Made by a program: the position numbers and the translations under genes. From Chrysomallon squamiferum (Eukaryota; Mollusca; Gastropoda; Neomphalida; Peltospiridae), in NCBI GenBank assembly GCA_012295275.1, contig CM022674.1, positions 499,001 to 540,000 on the forward strand: 41,000 nt of DNA. The letters are read 5' to 3'. The notes under the pieces were generated by a model. That model did no database searches. It worked only from the letters and a program-made list of their open reading frames with translations, and was not told the DNA's origin. Within the stretch, counting starts at the first letter, position 1, and each line of letters opens with the position of its first letter. Shown here piece after piece: positions 1-12,500 of the stretch.

Positions 1-402
1 AGTGACAGTATTGAATGAAATATATTTAGTATAAAAATTTGTAACATTTTGTTTTCGTATTAGACTTGTTTGAATGTTTATCAATGGGAAATGAAAAAGA
101 AAGTAAACACAGAAAAGAACAAAAATGATAACAAAATATTAAATAAATATTGTTCTTATGTGCAAAAATATAAACAACCAAAGAAACAAAATGATGTAAT
201 GACTACACAAGGAAAAGAAGCCAAACTAAAATTGAGGTAGTAAGAATATGAAACATGCAAGGGAAATAACTTATGCCAGAATCTTTAAGTAATATCAGAG
301 TTACCTTATCATAACTTGTTTATTACAAAACATAGTAACTGGAGTATCTAGTTTTAACAAGTCAAATTTTTGTAATCTGTGATTTGAAATAATAGTAATA
401 AC

Positions 403-433
<31 letters not shown>

Positions 434-859
434 CATTTAGGATTTTTGGTAAAGATGCTAAAGCACTATAAAGTCATGTGTATTTAAAACATTTCACAGC
501 ACCTATTTATTTATAACTCTTTATACTCGGTAAATTTGTTTGTTGTAGGAGTTAATTATTATTATTTTTTATTTTATTTTGGACACACATGTTAAAGTAT
601 ACAAATTTAGAAAGGGTAAACTAAAAATTATCATTATCAGTAAATAATAATAATTCATTAAAAACAGGGTGGGGAATAAATTAAAAACAAAATTAAATAA
701 GGCATGTAAATGAAATACATGAAGTTAAGCAATGATTTTAAAGCTTTTCAAATGTGATTAAAATAGGTTTTCTGTATTTTATTACTTCACCACATCCCCT
801 GAAACAAACAAACAAACCAAAAAAAAAAAAAAAAAAAAAAAAAAAAGAAATAATAAAAA

Positions 860-895
<36 letters not shown>

Positions 896-3640
896 TAAAC
901 ATAAATAAAGAAATAATCATAAATTTTATTTCTTTAAATAAAAATTAGAAATAACCAATATATATTATTTCTTATTATTATTACTGTTTTTACCACATTA
1001 TTAAAAAAAGGTCTGAACCTAGATTTACTTGGTTAACAAATCCACAGATGTTTTTATAACCTTTTGTCTTGCATGTACATAACAAATAAATAATAATAAT
1101 AATAAAATATTTCTGTTAAAAGCAGACTAGAATGTAATGGCACTTGGATTTTCTTGTAAACTCTTAAAATGGGATTTCCAACTAAGGTCTAAGACTAATG
1201 CCTATCTAACAAATATAGGCTCACACAATATGTTGAAGTTTATCTTTTAAAAATGCACGTGATAATGTATGAGACATTTAAAAAAACTTTTTTTTTTAAT
1301 AAATTCTCAATTTTCAACAGAAACAAGTACTAGTCAGCCTTTAATATTTGTTTTTTGCAGCCATTTATAGTTTTTATTTGTTTATAGCTTAACGTTTGTT
1401 AAAGACTTTAACTTAAAAAAAAAAAAAATGTTATGAACTTTGAACATTAATTAAGCATAATTTTTCAGAACAAGCCTCCATTTTTACTGATACTAAAGAG
1501 AGAAAAAATTTAAAAATTATTAAGCACCTAAAACTATCTCATTGTATTCTCTTGTGATTTTTATTCTTACATTCTTAGCTAATTTTGCAATGACACTTCT
1601 GATTGATTTTTAAAGCTTTGCCATCCATCTTTGCTTAAAAAACTTTGGAAACTCCTGCATTAAAACAATATTTTTAAATTGCTGTTTAATTTGAATCATA
1701 ACGTATATTAATTATATTAACACACCTTTTTGTTTTCTTAATAGATTTAGAACCAACCAAACAAACAAACAAATAAATAAATGAAAATAATGACTAATCC
1801 AATTATCAAAAATAAAATACACAAAATATTACACAAAAAATGAACAAACAATGAGAAATGTTGACATAAATATATAAATTTGATTAATCCTGAGTATCCA
1901 GTGTTGTTCTAACTTTAAATCACCTTGGCCCCATATATGAAATTAAAAAAAAAAAAAAAAAAAAACACCCCGAAAAGACCAACAAAAAAATACAACTTCT
2001 AATAGTAGAGTTGAAAGAAAAAGAAATGAATATTGTTAATTTAAAATAGCACAGATTCAGAATAAAGATATGAAATAAATAAATTTCTTCTGAAAATGTA
2101 GAACAACCATAATTTTATTTTATTTTTTGTATTATTATGATTTTATTTTGTTTTCACAAAAATGTATTAAAAAAAAAAAATATTAATAATAATAAAATAA
2201 AAAAATATTTATAAATATTTGTTGCATTTCTGTTCCAATAAAAATATTTTGCAAATAGATCCTCTTCAGCTCATTTGTATAAATCTTTGAATGTCTATTT
2301 ATAATTAATTACCTTTCATGACATAAACCAATTTCAAAATATACTATAGTTTTCTTGTTATATTTTACTTCCATTATTATCTGTTAAAATATGTACACAT
2401 TAATGAGATTAAAATATTTATAAACCTGAAAGACTTTTTTGATATTCAACCTGGCAAAAACATTTTTAAAAAGAGTCTTATATAAGTTTATAATTTCATC
2501 TTTTTCTTCTTCTTTCTTCCTTCTTTCTCTTCTTTTCTTGACTTTGTTTCATAGAGGTTCACAGTTTGTTTAAAACTAATCCCTGAATTTCCATTTAGTT
2601 TCATTTACAAAAAAAAAAAAAAAAAAAAAATACAGTTCACTGTTTATTAGCTTTCTTTCTGAAAGTGTTTTTTGAGAAATAACTGCAAATAGCTGATGAA
2701 CATTTGTCTTTTCTTTATTAACTTGAGTGTATTTCAAGGTAGAAAAGTTTTAAAAGTCTTTGATAATAAAATATTCAGTGTTTCAGAATAACAGCTTTTC
2801 CAGAAAATAAGCAGTGGGGGAAAATTATTCCAGTCTTTATAAATTAAGAAAAAAAAAAAAGTAGAATAAAATAAAATAAAATAAAATAAAATCATAATAA
2901 AATAAAATAAAATAAAATAAATAAATGAAATTAAATAAAAAGGGGTATCAACTTTATAGAAAACAGAATCTTATCCAATACTGATTGCACAAGAGTAAAA
3001 CATTTTATTAAGACAATCCAGTTTTATCTTAAGACACACATTATTCACCATGATAACTTCCAGTCCTGCTAGAATGTTCCCATGGCTTACACTATAAATT
3101 AATATCTTTCTTTTATTATTTATTTAGGATTGCCAAATATCTTCAGAACATTTTTCTTTCATTAATTCTAATATTTCATTTTTTCTTTCAAAAAATAAAC
3201 ATTACTTTAAAGTTTCTTACATAGAAGAAATTTTTTTATCTTTTTTTTTTTATCAAATAGCATATCAGTTTCTTTGAGCTGAATTTTGCTTGTAAACATT
3301 CAGTAGTAAACATTCCATCTTGTAAATATTCACTAGAAAAATTCTATTCAGCCATTTTAAAACTTTTAATTCACTAAATTCGTCATAAATCTCAAAATTG
3401 GAATTTAAAAAATTCAAAACCATTCTGTTATATCAATAATTGAGCCTCTTTCTTTAAACCTACTCCACTGAAAATATCACATCAACTTAGTTAACAAGTC
3501 CTCTTAACGTTTATCATTCTGAAAACACAATCTTTCCTAACAATGAACTTTAACCATGTAAACACAAAGCGTTGTATTAATCTTTGTTTAAATTAAAATA
3601 ACAAATTATTTCACCTTTCATTCTCCTTTCTAACTCATCA
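1..3640. other. 3' flank of PDE9A, no gene seen
   Basis: AT-rich DNA with no credible coding potential on either strand. It contains A-runs (about 819-846, 1947-1964, 2609-2630), (AAT)n at about 402-431 and 861-895, and an AAAAT pentanucleotide array at about 2863-2925. It may include distal 3' UTR. Confidence 0.6.
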
Positions 3641-4135
3641 CAACTTCTTAAACACATTATTTTAGCTCCTGATTTCAGTCCTCATAGAAATTCCTAACTT
3701 TCAGTGCTCATCACAGCTCATGCAAAATGTTTAGCTTAAAACCGATCTCCTTCAATTTAATTTTCTCACCAATACAGTGTCATAACAGCTCTTGCCAAAT
3801 GTGTAATTTCAAATATATCTCCCAGTTTACAATACCATCACAGTTCTTATTTTAAAATGTCTCCCTCACTTTATTTTTTTTCCTTTAGAATTTTGGCAAC
3901 ACCATAGCTCTTACAAATTAATTAATCTAAAATCTGCTTCCTTCAATTTCTTTTCTTTTCTCAAGATTCTCCTGTCAGCTGTTAACAAATACTTGATTTA
4001 AAATCTGTGTCCTTCAAGTACAATTTTTTCTCTCTCAAAATTCCAGTCCTCACAGGAGCTACTGAGTATTTTAAAATATCCATCAGTTTCATTTTTCTCA
4101 AGATTTCAGTTCTCACATCAGCTCCCATCAAATGC
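3640..4135. repeat. Degenerate tandem repeat, unit about 60-77 bp, abutting the PDE9A stop codon
   Basis: Seven or so imperfect copies of a unit built around CTCATCACAGCTCTT, then CAAATGTTTAATTT, AAAATCTGTCTCCTTCAAT and TTTTCTCAA. Copy starts are near 3702, 3775, 3832, 3894, 3967, 4044 and 4107. The last begins only about 40 bases from the stop codon, so the array occupies the start of the 3' UTR. No similarity to a known element is recognised. Confidence 0.75.
3870..3875 (-). terminator. Candidate polyadenylation signal AATAAA for PDE9A
   Basis: AATAAA on the minus strand lies about 300 bases after the stop codon, inside the degenerate tandem repeat that follows the gene. In DNA this AT-rich the hexamer is common by chance, and others lie further down. 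It is offered only as the nearest plausible signal. Confidence 0.25.
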
Positions 4136-4176
4136 TTTTTTTTCCTTCCATTTCTGTTTTGTTCCTGTTTTTACTG

Positions 4177-4329
4177 CTATGTCTGTATTTTCCCATTTAC
4201 CTGATTTGTAATACCATTGTGTTTGTTCACTCCATTGGGATTATCCTTTTTCCTTTTCTCTTCCTCCAATGCCTTTTGCATGTCTGTGTAATAGTCCAGA
4301 GCTTTTCTAACTGGAGTGATTATGTGAGG
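4177..4329 (-). CDS. PDE9A: PDE9A exon L: C-terminal exon with stop codon
   Basis: The acceptor is accttacag. Fifty codons run from [20 protein letters not shown] to [10 protein letters not shown] and then TAG. The first half matches the final helix of the catalytic domain (human LQPLWESRDRYEEL region). The rest is a short, charged, Asn-rich tail typical of PDE9A C-termini and not conserved in sequence. Within the tail, AATCAG|gtaaat resembles a splice donor, so a variant that skips the last residues and splices onward is possible. The reading-through form with TAG is the simplest model. Confidence 0.9.
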   Translation of the reverse strand, partial: PHIITPVRKALDYYTDMQKALEEEKRKKDNPNGVNKHNGITNQVNGKIQT

Positions 4330-7300
4330 CTGTAAGGTAAAATATGTATTATAAAATTATCAACTTACTGAATATTTTAATGATAATCAGAAATGTATTT
4401 AAATACTGTGTGTGTTTTACATTACAGTATTTTAAAAGACATTTCAGATTATATTTCATATATAATTATATTTATCAGAACAAATTTCTCTTGGCTGATA
4501 GGCATTTTAATCATCTATGCAATCATTTAATCTGCTTGAAGTGGTTATTTCTGTTACCTCAATATGATGCATTTCATGAATGTAAAATAGCATTAAATTT
4601 ATTTTACATTATCACAGCTTACCTCAAGTTTGGGGAAGAGAATTCCAAGGGCTTCAAACAAAGGTAAAAGCACAAATTTAATAAAACCAATCTGTGAAGA
4701 AGGCTTTGTGACTTTTTCTCTGTCCATGAATGGAGCAACAGGCAAACCTTCCAATTTCTCCAAATCACTCTGTGGAAATCAAACAAATAATTAGTTACAC
4801 AAATAAATATATGACAGTATGAAACTAAAAATCAAAACCAACATAAAATCATTTTATTTACAACTTATATTGAAAATAATTGTTTGATGATGATATTTTT
4901 TAATTTAAAATATATGTGCTAATTTAATTATTTGTGAATTAATATATTAATTATTTACTTAATTTTTTTTAAAAAGCATGACTTATGTTAATATAAGATT
5001 ATACTAAAATAATGCAGCTCTTTAATATAGCTTGATTTTTTAAATTTTTTTATTATTATTATTGTTACTGTTATTGTTGTTGTTATTATTTCTGTCTAAT
5101 TTTAAAAATCAAAATTCTTAACACTAGTTATATACTTACAAATATAATATTTTTTAAAACAATATATAAAACTAACAAATCAGTGTTTTAATAAAACAAA
5201 CATGCAGAAACAAAACAACAAGTGAAAAAACACATAATATTAAATAAATAAAGTAATGGTATTATGAGTATGTAACAAATTCTGTTAATGACATAAAACA
5301 GTAAAAATGCAATTAGGATGTACCAAACTAAAACTTTCTGGTTGTTGTTTTTTTGGTTGATATAGTAAATTAGAAATACAAGGAAGAAAAATAAGGAAAT
5401 GAGACTTATTTTCATCTCGAGCTAATACAAAACTGACACGTTTATTTGTCTTAAGATACAAGACTGAATGAATAAATGCTTAATATTAACACTATTTATT
5501 TATTTATTATTATTTTTTCTGAAGTTACATTGTTAGTGTTTCTGCTAGAACAAATCTTAAATTTTTTTAAATTTTTTGACTGATTTTGTTATGTGAGGTG
5601 TCTTCTGTTTTTTGAGTATATAACAGTATATCCTCAAGACTGCAAATATTGTCATAAAGCTTCATTTTGATTTGATTTGAAATTTCAGATACTGCATTTA
5701 TGGACAACTGGAAAAAGAGGGACAAACTATCTGGCCAGTCATTAGCACTAATAAACTATAAATAAAGAAACATTTTTTTTTTAAAGAAACCAAAAAACCT
5801 ATTTTTCAATAAAATTCATGTAAGTAGGCCATTAGCCAGATGATAGTGTCATAATACATATTTTTTATTTTGCTGATCAGTTGCTCATTAAGTAAATTTC
5901 AACTCATTGTGGTCATGATAATCACTCTACATTCACCCAGTACAGTGGATATTTATATAGTTTTTATAAATTCCTTTAGAACTGAATCTGATATACTTGG
6001 TTATTCTCTAAGTTTTTAAGATTTAAAATTATTTTTGATTCAAACATTTTTTAAATATTTTAATTTCAGGTCCCTGATATTCTCAGTTGTGTCTTAGGGT
6101 ACAACATTTCATCCTTGCTATTATTTCAGGAAAATAAATGCTTTTATGTTTTGATTGATGACAGTAACAGAAAGTTATTAGCAGTAAGGGATATTTCATT
6201 ATGAGCAGGACATGCAACAGAATTCATAAATCAGTTGTAATCCAGTGGTTATAAGGGGGATGACATATGCAAATGACTGACCTGGCATATCTGAAAATGA
6301 GTATGTCCCATCAGAAAATGTGGGATGCTTTCAGATACAACATATTAAAATGTAAAACACAGGATCAAAAAATAATTCTTGTTTATTTTTCAGTTGTAGT
6401 CATACTTTTTTACAGCTATTGAAGAAAAACGGCACATTAAAAAATAGTATTAATAATTCTGAATTGAAACATATATTTTGTTCATGTATTTTTTAAATTG
6501 ATTTAATTAGTTATTTATTATTATTATTATTTTGTTCTTTACGTTTAATAAATTTGTATCTTGCTTTATTTCAATAAACAGATGACAAAATTTTATAAAA
6601 TTTATTAAAATGAAAACATTAGAAAAACTGAAATTATATTCATAGGAGTCATTTTAACATTTAATGAAGCATATAGATAAAATATTTCACAAAACAAAGC
6701 ACACACTGAAAGGACAGTAATGTGTTTAATACTTTCTGTTATGATGGAGATTGTAGAGAGCTGATTTGATACTTATGTGATTCCTTTTCATAAAAATTGC
6801 ATGAAGCTAGCTTTAAACACCAAATGACAATGTGATTACTTTTCATTTATTTTTTTTTTATTTTTTTTAAATCTGAATGAAGAATATGCAAGTGATGCAG
6901 TTAATCCTTTTCATTAGGATGATGTTCACAAAATGATGAAGCAAGCTTAAAAGATGACAATGTGATTCCTTTTTGATATGATGATGATGATTGTTTTGGT
7001 TTTTTTCTTTTACCTGATTGAAAAATTCCTGTAACAAACACTCTAGCCATGGCTCTGCTACTTCCATGGGTCTGCATTCATTGGAAATATCAGCCACTTT
7101 TATCAAAATCATCATAAGCTGATAAACAAACAAAACAAAATCAACAGTAAACAACAACAAAACGTATTAGTGCATGCAGATATCACTAGAGGAAACAAAC
7201 AAACAGAAAATAATAAGAATAATAATAATGACAAAAAGAATGGTAATGGTTAAGAATTAAGTAAACATTTTATTAAACTGTTAGAATAATAAAGTTATTA

Positions 7301-9242
7301 GATTCTTCTACCCAAAACCAAAATAACTGCCTTTAATGTCAGCCATTGTTAATAATGTTATACGTTTTCCATGCTACTAGAGTAAAATATTAAATTTATT
7401 TTATTTCTTCCTTTTTTTTTTTTTTTTTTTTTACATTTTAAAGAATTAATTAGAGTTTATATACTTATTTATTTATTTATTTATTTACTGTTTTGTTGAT
7501 GTTGTGGGAAAAAATGTTATTAATACTATTAATGCTATTGAAATTATATGCCAAAAAGAAACTTTTTTTATTGCGTTAAGTAATTTAAAAAAAAAAAAGA
7601 AGTAAAACAAGGCTTTAATTAATTCCAGTATAGAAAATAAATATTTAACAAAAACAAAACACTTTTGATAGCAATGAGGAAAGCTCTTGTTGAAAAACAA
7701 CATTAAATTTTAATAATTATTTAATATCAGCTTTAAACTACACTAACTCATTAATTAATTTATGAAGTGGCAATTTCAAAGATGTAAGAAACCAGAAAAA
7801 TTTATTCATTATTATTGTAGTTGTTGTTGTGTTATTGTTATTGTATTATTATTATTATTATTATTAAAGTAAGAAAGCCAGTGAAAAAAAGCAAACAAAA
7901 AAAAAAAAAAGCATATTTTTAAATGATTATTTTCAATGTAGTAATGTGAAAATGTGTTAAAACAGAAATGTGAAGACCACAAACAAAACCAAACGAGAAA
8001 AGAAAACCCATGCTAAGCATTCCACAACACAGAATCCTGGAGCAATCCCACCTGTTCAGTTCACTCTGTCCTGTGTGGTGTTAGGTTATTATAAAAACAA
8101 TTTTCATGCACAAATATTTTAACAAACAAAACAGGATGATCAAAATTAATATTTCTTCAAGCATTTTGTCTGACTATTATTGTCTGAGAAATTGTTTGAG
8201 TTATATAATCTTAAAATGTTTTGTTATTATAATTATTAGTAATAGTAGTAGTAGTAGTAGATTAAAATAAATACACTGATGCTAAAGTTAACCTTTCTGG
8301 CTTTTACACTCATCCATTTTGTTCACTAATTTAATACTAGTCTTTATAAATGATGCTTGAAGAAGTAGAAAGTTTTGATGCAGCCAGTGTCAGTGAAGCT
8401 CAACACACACGGTTCAAAACACTGAGTCAAACCTGATTGAAAAATTCCTGCAACAAACAATCTACCCACGGGGCTGCTACATCTAACGGTCTCGCTTCAT
8501 TGGATATATCTGATACCTTCATGAGAATCATCATCAGCTAGTTTCCATAGCAACGATAACAAAAAATTACATTGTAAGTACTGAAACAACCTTATTTTTT
8601 ATTTGAATTCATTATTTTATTACCTTAAATTTAATCTGTTTTTTTTTTTTTTTTTACCATGTTTATTATTATTTTTAATATTTATATTTATTTATTATTA
8701 TTATTATTTTCAATATTTATATTTATTTATTATTATTATTTTTTTATATATATTTGTTTCCTTCCAAACAATTTTCCATTGTTATTTCCCTTTAACTTGA
8801 TTTAATTATAAAATCCAAATCACCTCCTTTAGCAAAACCTTAAGTATTCCTCTTAGAAAGAACAGTGCTATGGATTTCAAGTAATCTCCCTTTGTAACAA
8901 AACTAATTAAGTGATTGATTGTTATTTCCCCTTGTCACATGTAAGTTGTGAATTGTAATTCATCTCCCTTTTTGTTACTGGAAACAGCAAAATATAAGTT
9001 AATTCAGTGCTACGAATTTGAAGTAATCTCCCTTTAACGAGGAATGTGAAATAATAGTTATTCCCTTTACAATGCAAATGCTCAGAATTTCATTAAATTT
9101 CATTTTTTGTAATAAAACTAGTTATTTTACCATATTATATTAAAGTATCATGTAACAGTTATACAGTCCAGTTTTACAAACTATGACTGATTATTTTTTG
9201 TTTTCTTATTTCTTATTTTTATTTATTTATTTTTAATTTATC

Positions 9243-9288
<46 letters not shown>

Positions 9289-9529
9289 TTAATTTTTTTT
9301 TTAAATTTTGGGAGGTCACTTCAAAGGTTTAGTAACACTAGCTGGATGGTCTTTGTGCATTATTAAATAATTATATTTTCAAGTAGGAGCAAATCTACAT
9401 GCATATATATTAATTCTACATTAGTTAAATTATCATTCTACTGTGTTACATCCAAACCCAAACACTGCTATATTCCATATTATTAATTTATTGAGAAAAA
9501 GAAAGAAGAAATTAAATGAAAAAAAGTAA

Positions 9530-9560
<31 letters not shown>

Positions 9561-12500
9561 TTTAAAGTATAAAAATATATAATAAATAATGATACTTAGA
9601 CATGTGTTTGGGTGTGTGTGTCCGTGTGTGTCCGTGTGTGTGTGTGTGTGTGATTGTAAATGATTAAACAAGTGTGACGACATTTGAATGAGTAATTTTG
9701 TGTGTTGTTGCCTTTCATGTTAATGGATTATTCATGTGAAAATAAATATTATAGTAAACAAATAAATTAATTATTTCCATTATGATTGAAATTTTAAACA
9801 TGAAAAAAAGCAGATGAAATAAATCAACAAACTGCAACCAAAGCAAAATGTCTAAGATAAAGCATTGATTCAAGAAGAAAAAAGAGATATAAATGAGAAG
9901 TTATTCATAACTATATGCTGAGAGGGAAAGAAAAGGTGGAGAAATAGAAAGAAAGAGGAAAAGAAAAGGAAACGAATAAATGAAGTAGAGAACAGGAGAG
10001 AAAGATAAGATAAAATGAATGTGTTTGCATGTGTGTGTGTGTGTATGTTTGTTGTGTGCAAAAAAGTAGTTTTTGAAAAAAAAGTATAAAAAAAAAAATA
10101 ACAAAAAATGGAGAAAAAATGCAAAAATGGAGAAAAACAGAGGGAGAAATGAAATGAAGAACATGATAGACTAATCAAACTGATGGTAACTGAGTAAAGA
10201 TTTAGCGCAACAGTTCACTTTGTTAACACTGGTTAGTACAGGGAATACATACCAGAGGCTTGTGATCTTTGTTGTTCACATCAAAATGTTGAACAGCTGT
10301 TTTGAAGTTCCCTAATATCTCATTGTGTTTGGCCATATCTGTCGCTAATATACATCTGTACAGAAAACAAATAAATACTTAAACATTAAAAAGTATTTTC
10401 TTTCTTATGGAAAGAAGAAAATGATTGACTAAAATAAAAAAATTAAGTTTCCATAAAACAATATCTATAAAACTTACATACAATTTTGTATCATCATCTT
10501 CACAAATATAGATTTATTTTTCATTAAGAATAATATTTAATTATTATTTTATATGTTTTTGATATATTTCTAAACAACAAACATGACATTGCTTAAGATT
10601 GTAAATAAAAATAATTAAGCTCCTGATAAATATAGTAAATAAGATATTTTTTCAGTTTTTATATAACAAAAATGAATACATGTCCTAACAGAAAGGATTT
10701 GAGTAGAAATTTCTATATTACTGGTAATTATAATAATAAACATGATGATGATGATGATGATGATGATGAAATTATTTACCTGATCATTCCTTCTCTGACT
10801 CTGCGAAACTGGTCTCGTTGTAAATTGCGGAAGATGTTACAATGTTGTTTCTCGAGAATTTCAAACGCGACAGAACAGTGATGATTTTCAAGAGGAGAGA
10901 TATCGTTATACCTAAGAGCTAATTCAGTCCGAGCATTGATCTGAAGAGTTCAAAAAAATGAAATAAACTTACAACTGCAATAACACTGAGTACATAAAAA
11001 TATAATATTAATAAATGTTAGAATATTTGTTTTCATATACCTCAAATCATTTTTTAACATTATTTGTTAATAGATGTAAAAAAAACTGACATTGCAAGAT
11101 CATATGAAACCACCTCCAACACTCCAATATAAATATATTATTCTTATCAAAAGTTAGCTGTCTGAAAATTAAATAAAATCCAGAAGATTTGATGCTGCAG
11201 TTTTGTGACTGACTTTGAAATGGGAATACCTGCTGAAAAGTTATGATTCTGCAACTTAACTTACCTCTAACCACAACAGTAGCCTACTTCTCACAAACAT
11301 TGTCTCTATTTTTGTTTATTTTTTAAACTTTTATTTAGCTAAAACAACCAAGATGAAAAGATGCACCAATATGGGTATTAAAAACCCCTTCCTACGATAA
11401 CAGCCTAAGACTTTAATACAGACACACACTGTTTATTTTGGATAATGTAAAAATATTTAAAAAAAGAAAAAAAATTCAAAATGACAAAGACATATCATAT
11501 CTTTTATAAAGCTAGAAATACTTAAAAGATAAATATATTTTTACAACCACCAAGAACCAGTGGTTCGGCTGATTTGAGCTAATGAAGGATTTCTCACCTG
11601 ATATGCGTTGTTGTAGCCTGGATGGTCGAGGTCGTGGCAGATGGCAGAGGTGATGAGAGTGAGAATCTCTATGTCGTCTAAAATGGATGGAAGATCTATG
11701 AGCCAAGTGAGACCATACATCTGTAAAGAAAACAAACTGTGCAAACCATCAGAATATCAATAAACATAGGAAGAGCTCAGCTGCTAGAAAGGGCTTAGAT
11801 CCATTTTTTACAACAAAACTGAGTTTGTTGCACTGACCAAAAGTGATTAATGATTGCTTCATGGTGACAAACCTAATTACTCATAATAACATTGTCATTC
11901 AAGAACCACTGAATTTTTTGTGATAATGCAAAATGTCTTACATCCTTTTCAGGTTATTGTTTTTATATGTTATTATAAATATATATTTCATTATATATAT
12001 ATAATGTGTTTGTTTTGTTTGTTGTGTTTTTTGGCATTTTGTTTAAGCCATTTTCAAAATAAACTCATCATATGTATATTATATATAAACCAAGGTGTCA
12101 AAGATTGGCTTCAGAGATTATGCATTCACACAGTAATATGTTTTTATGTGGTAATAATAAAGTCTTAACAGAAATTTATTCTTTCATGTACATTAACAGT
12201 ACCTAATAACATACAAATAACACAGCTTTGTATTTAAGTAAATCCCATTAGGTGAGCAGTGTATTTACCTGCATGCATGGGTGCTTAAGTTATATACACT
12301 TAAACAAAGAGAGAACATGAATAAAGCAATATGTATACAATGATTTCATCCACAAAAGTACAGTGCCTCAATCCAACCATTTAAAAACAAAATGGATGAC
12401 TCCTAAACATAACAGAGGGGGAGAGAGACATTCGTGGAAAGACAAGATACGGAAACTCAGAATCTAAACTGAGAATCTACAGCAAAAAAGGAACACATCA

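Larger units (their letters stand above)
8538..10252 (-). other. Intron I-J1
   Basis: 1,715 bases. Contents are TTATT/TTTA runs (8643-8750), a degenerate repeat with the AAAGGGAGAT motif (8815-9080), (ATT)15 at about 9243-9288, (AT)n near 9530-9552, short GT runs near 9620-9652 and 10030-10045, and a purine-rich stretch at about 9900-10160. No exon is seen. Confidence 0.6.

Noticed and set aside
738-920. Minus-strand open frame with a long Tyr/Phe run
   Set aside because: Translation of (AAT)n and poly-A.
4344-4667. Plus-strand 107-codon open frame
   Set aside because: It overlaps PDE9A exon K antisense, and its translation has no recognisable feature.
11554-11566. Small palindrome GAACCAGTGGTTC after exon G
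   Set aside because: A 6-bp stem with a one-base centre is not unusual enough on its own.
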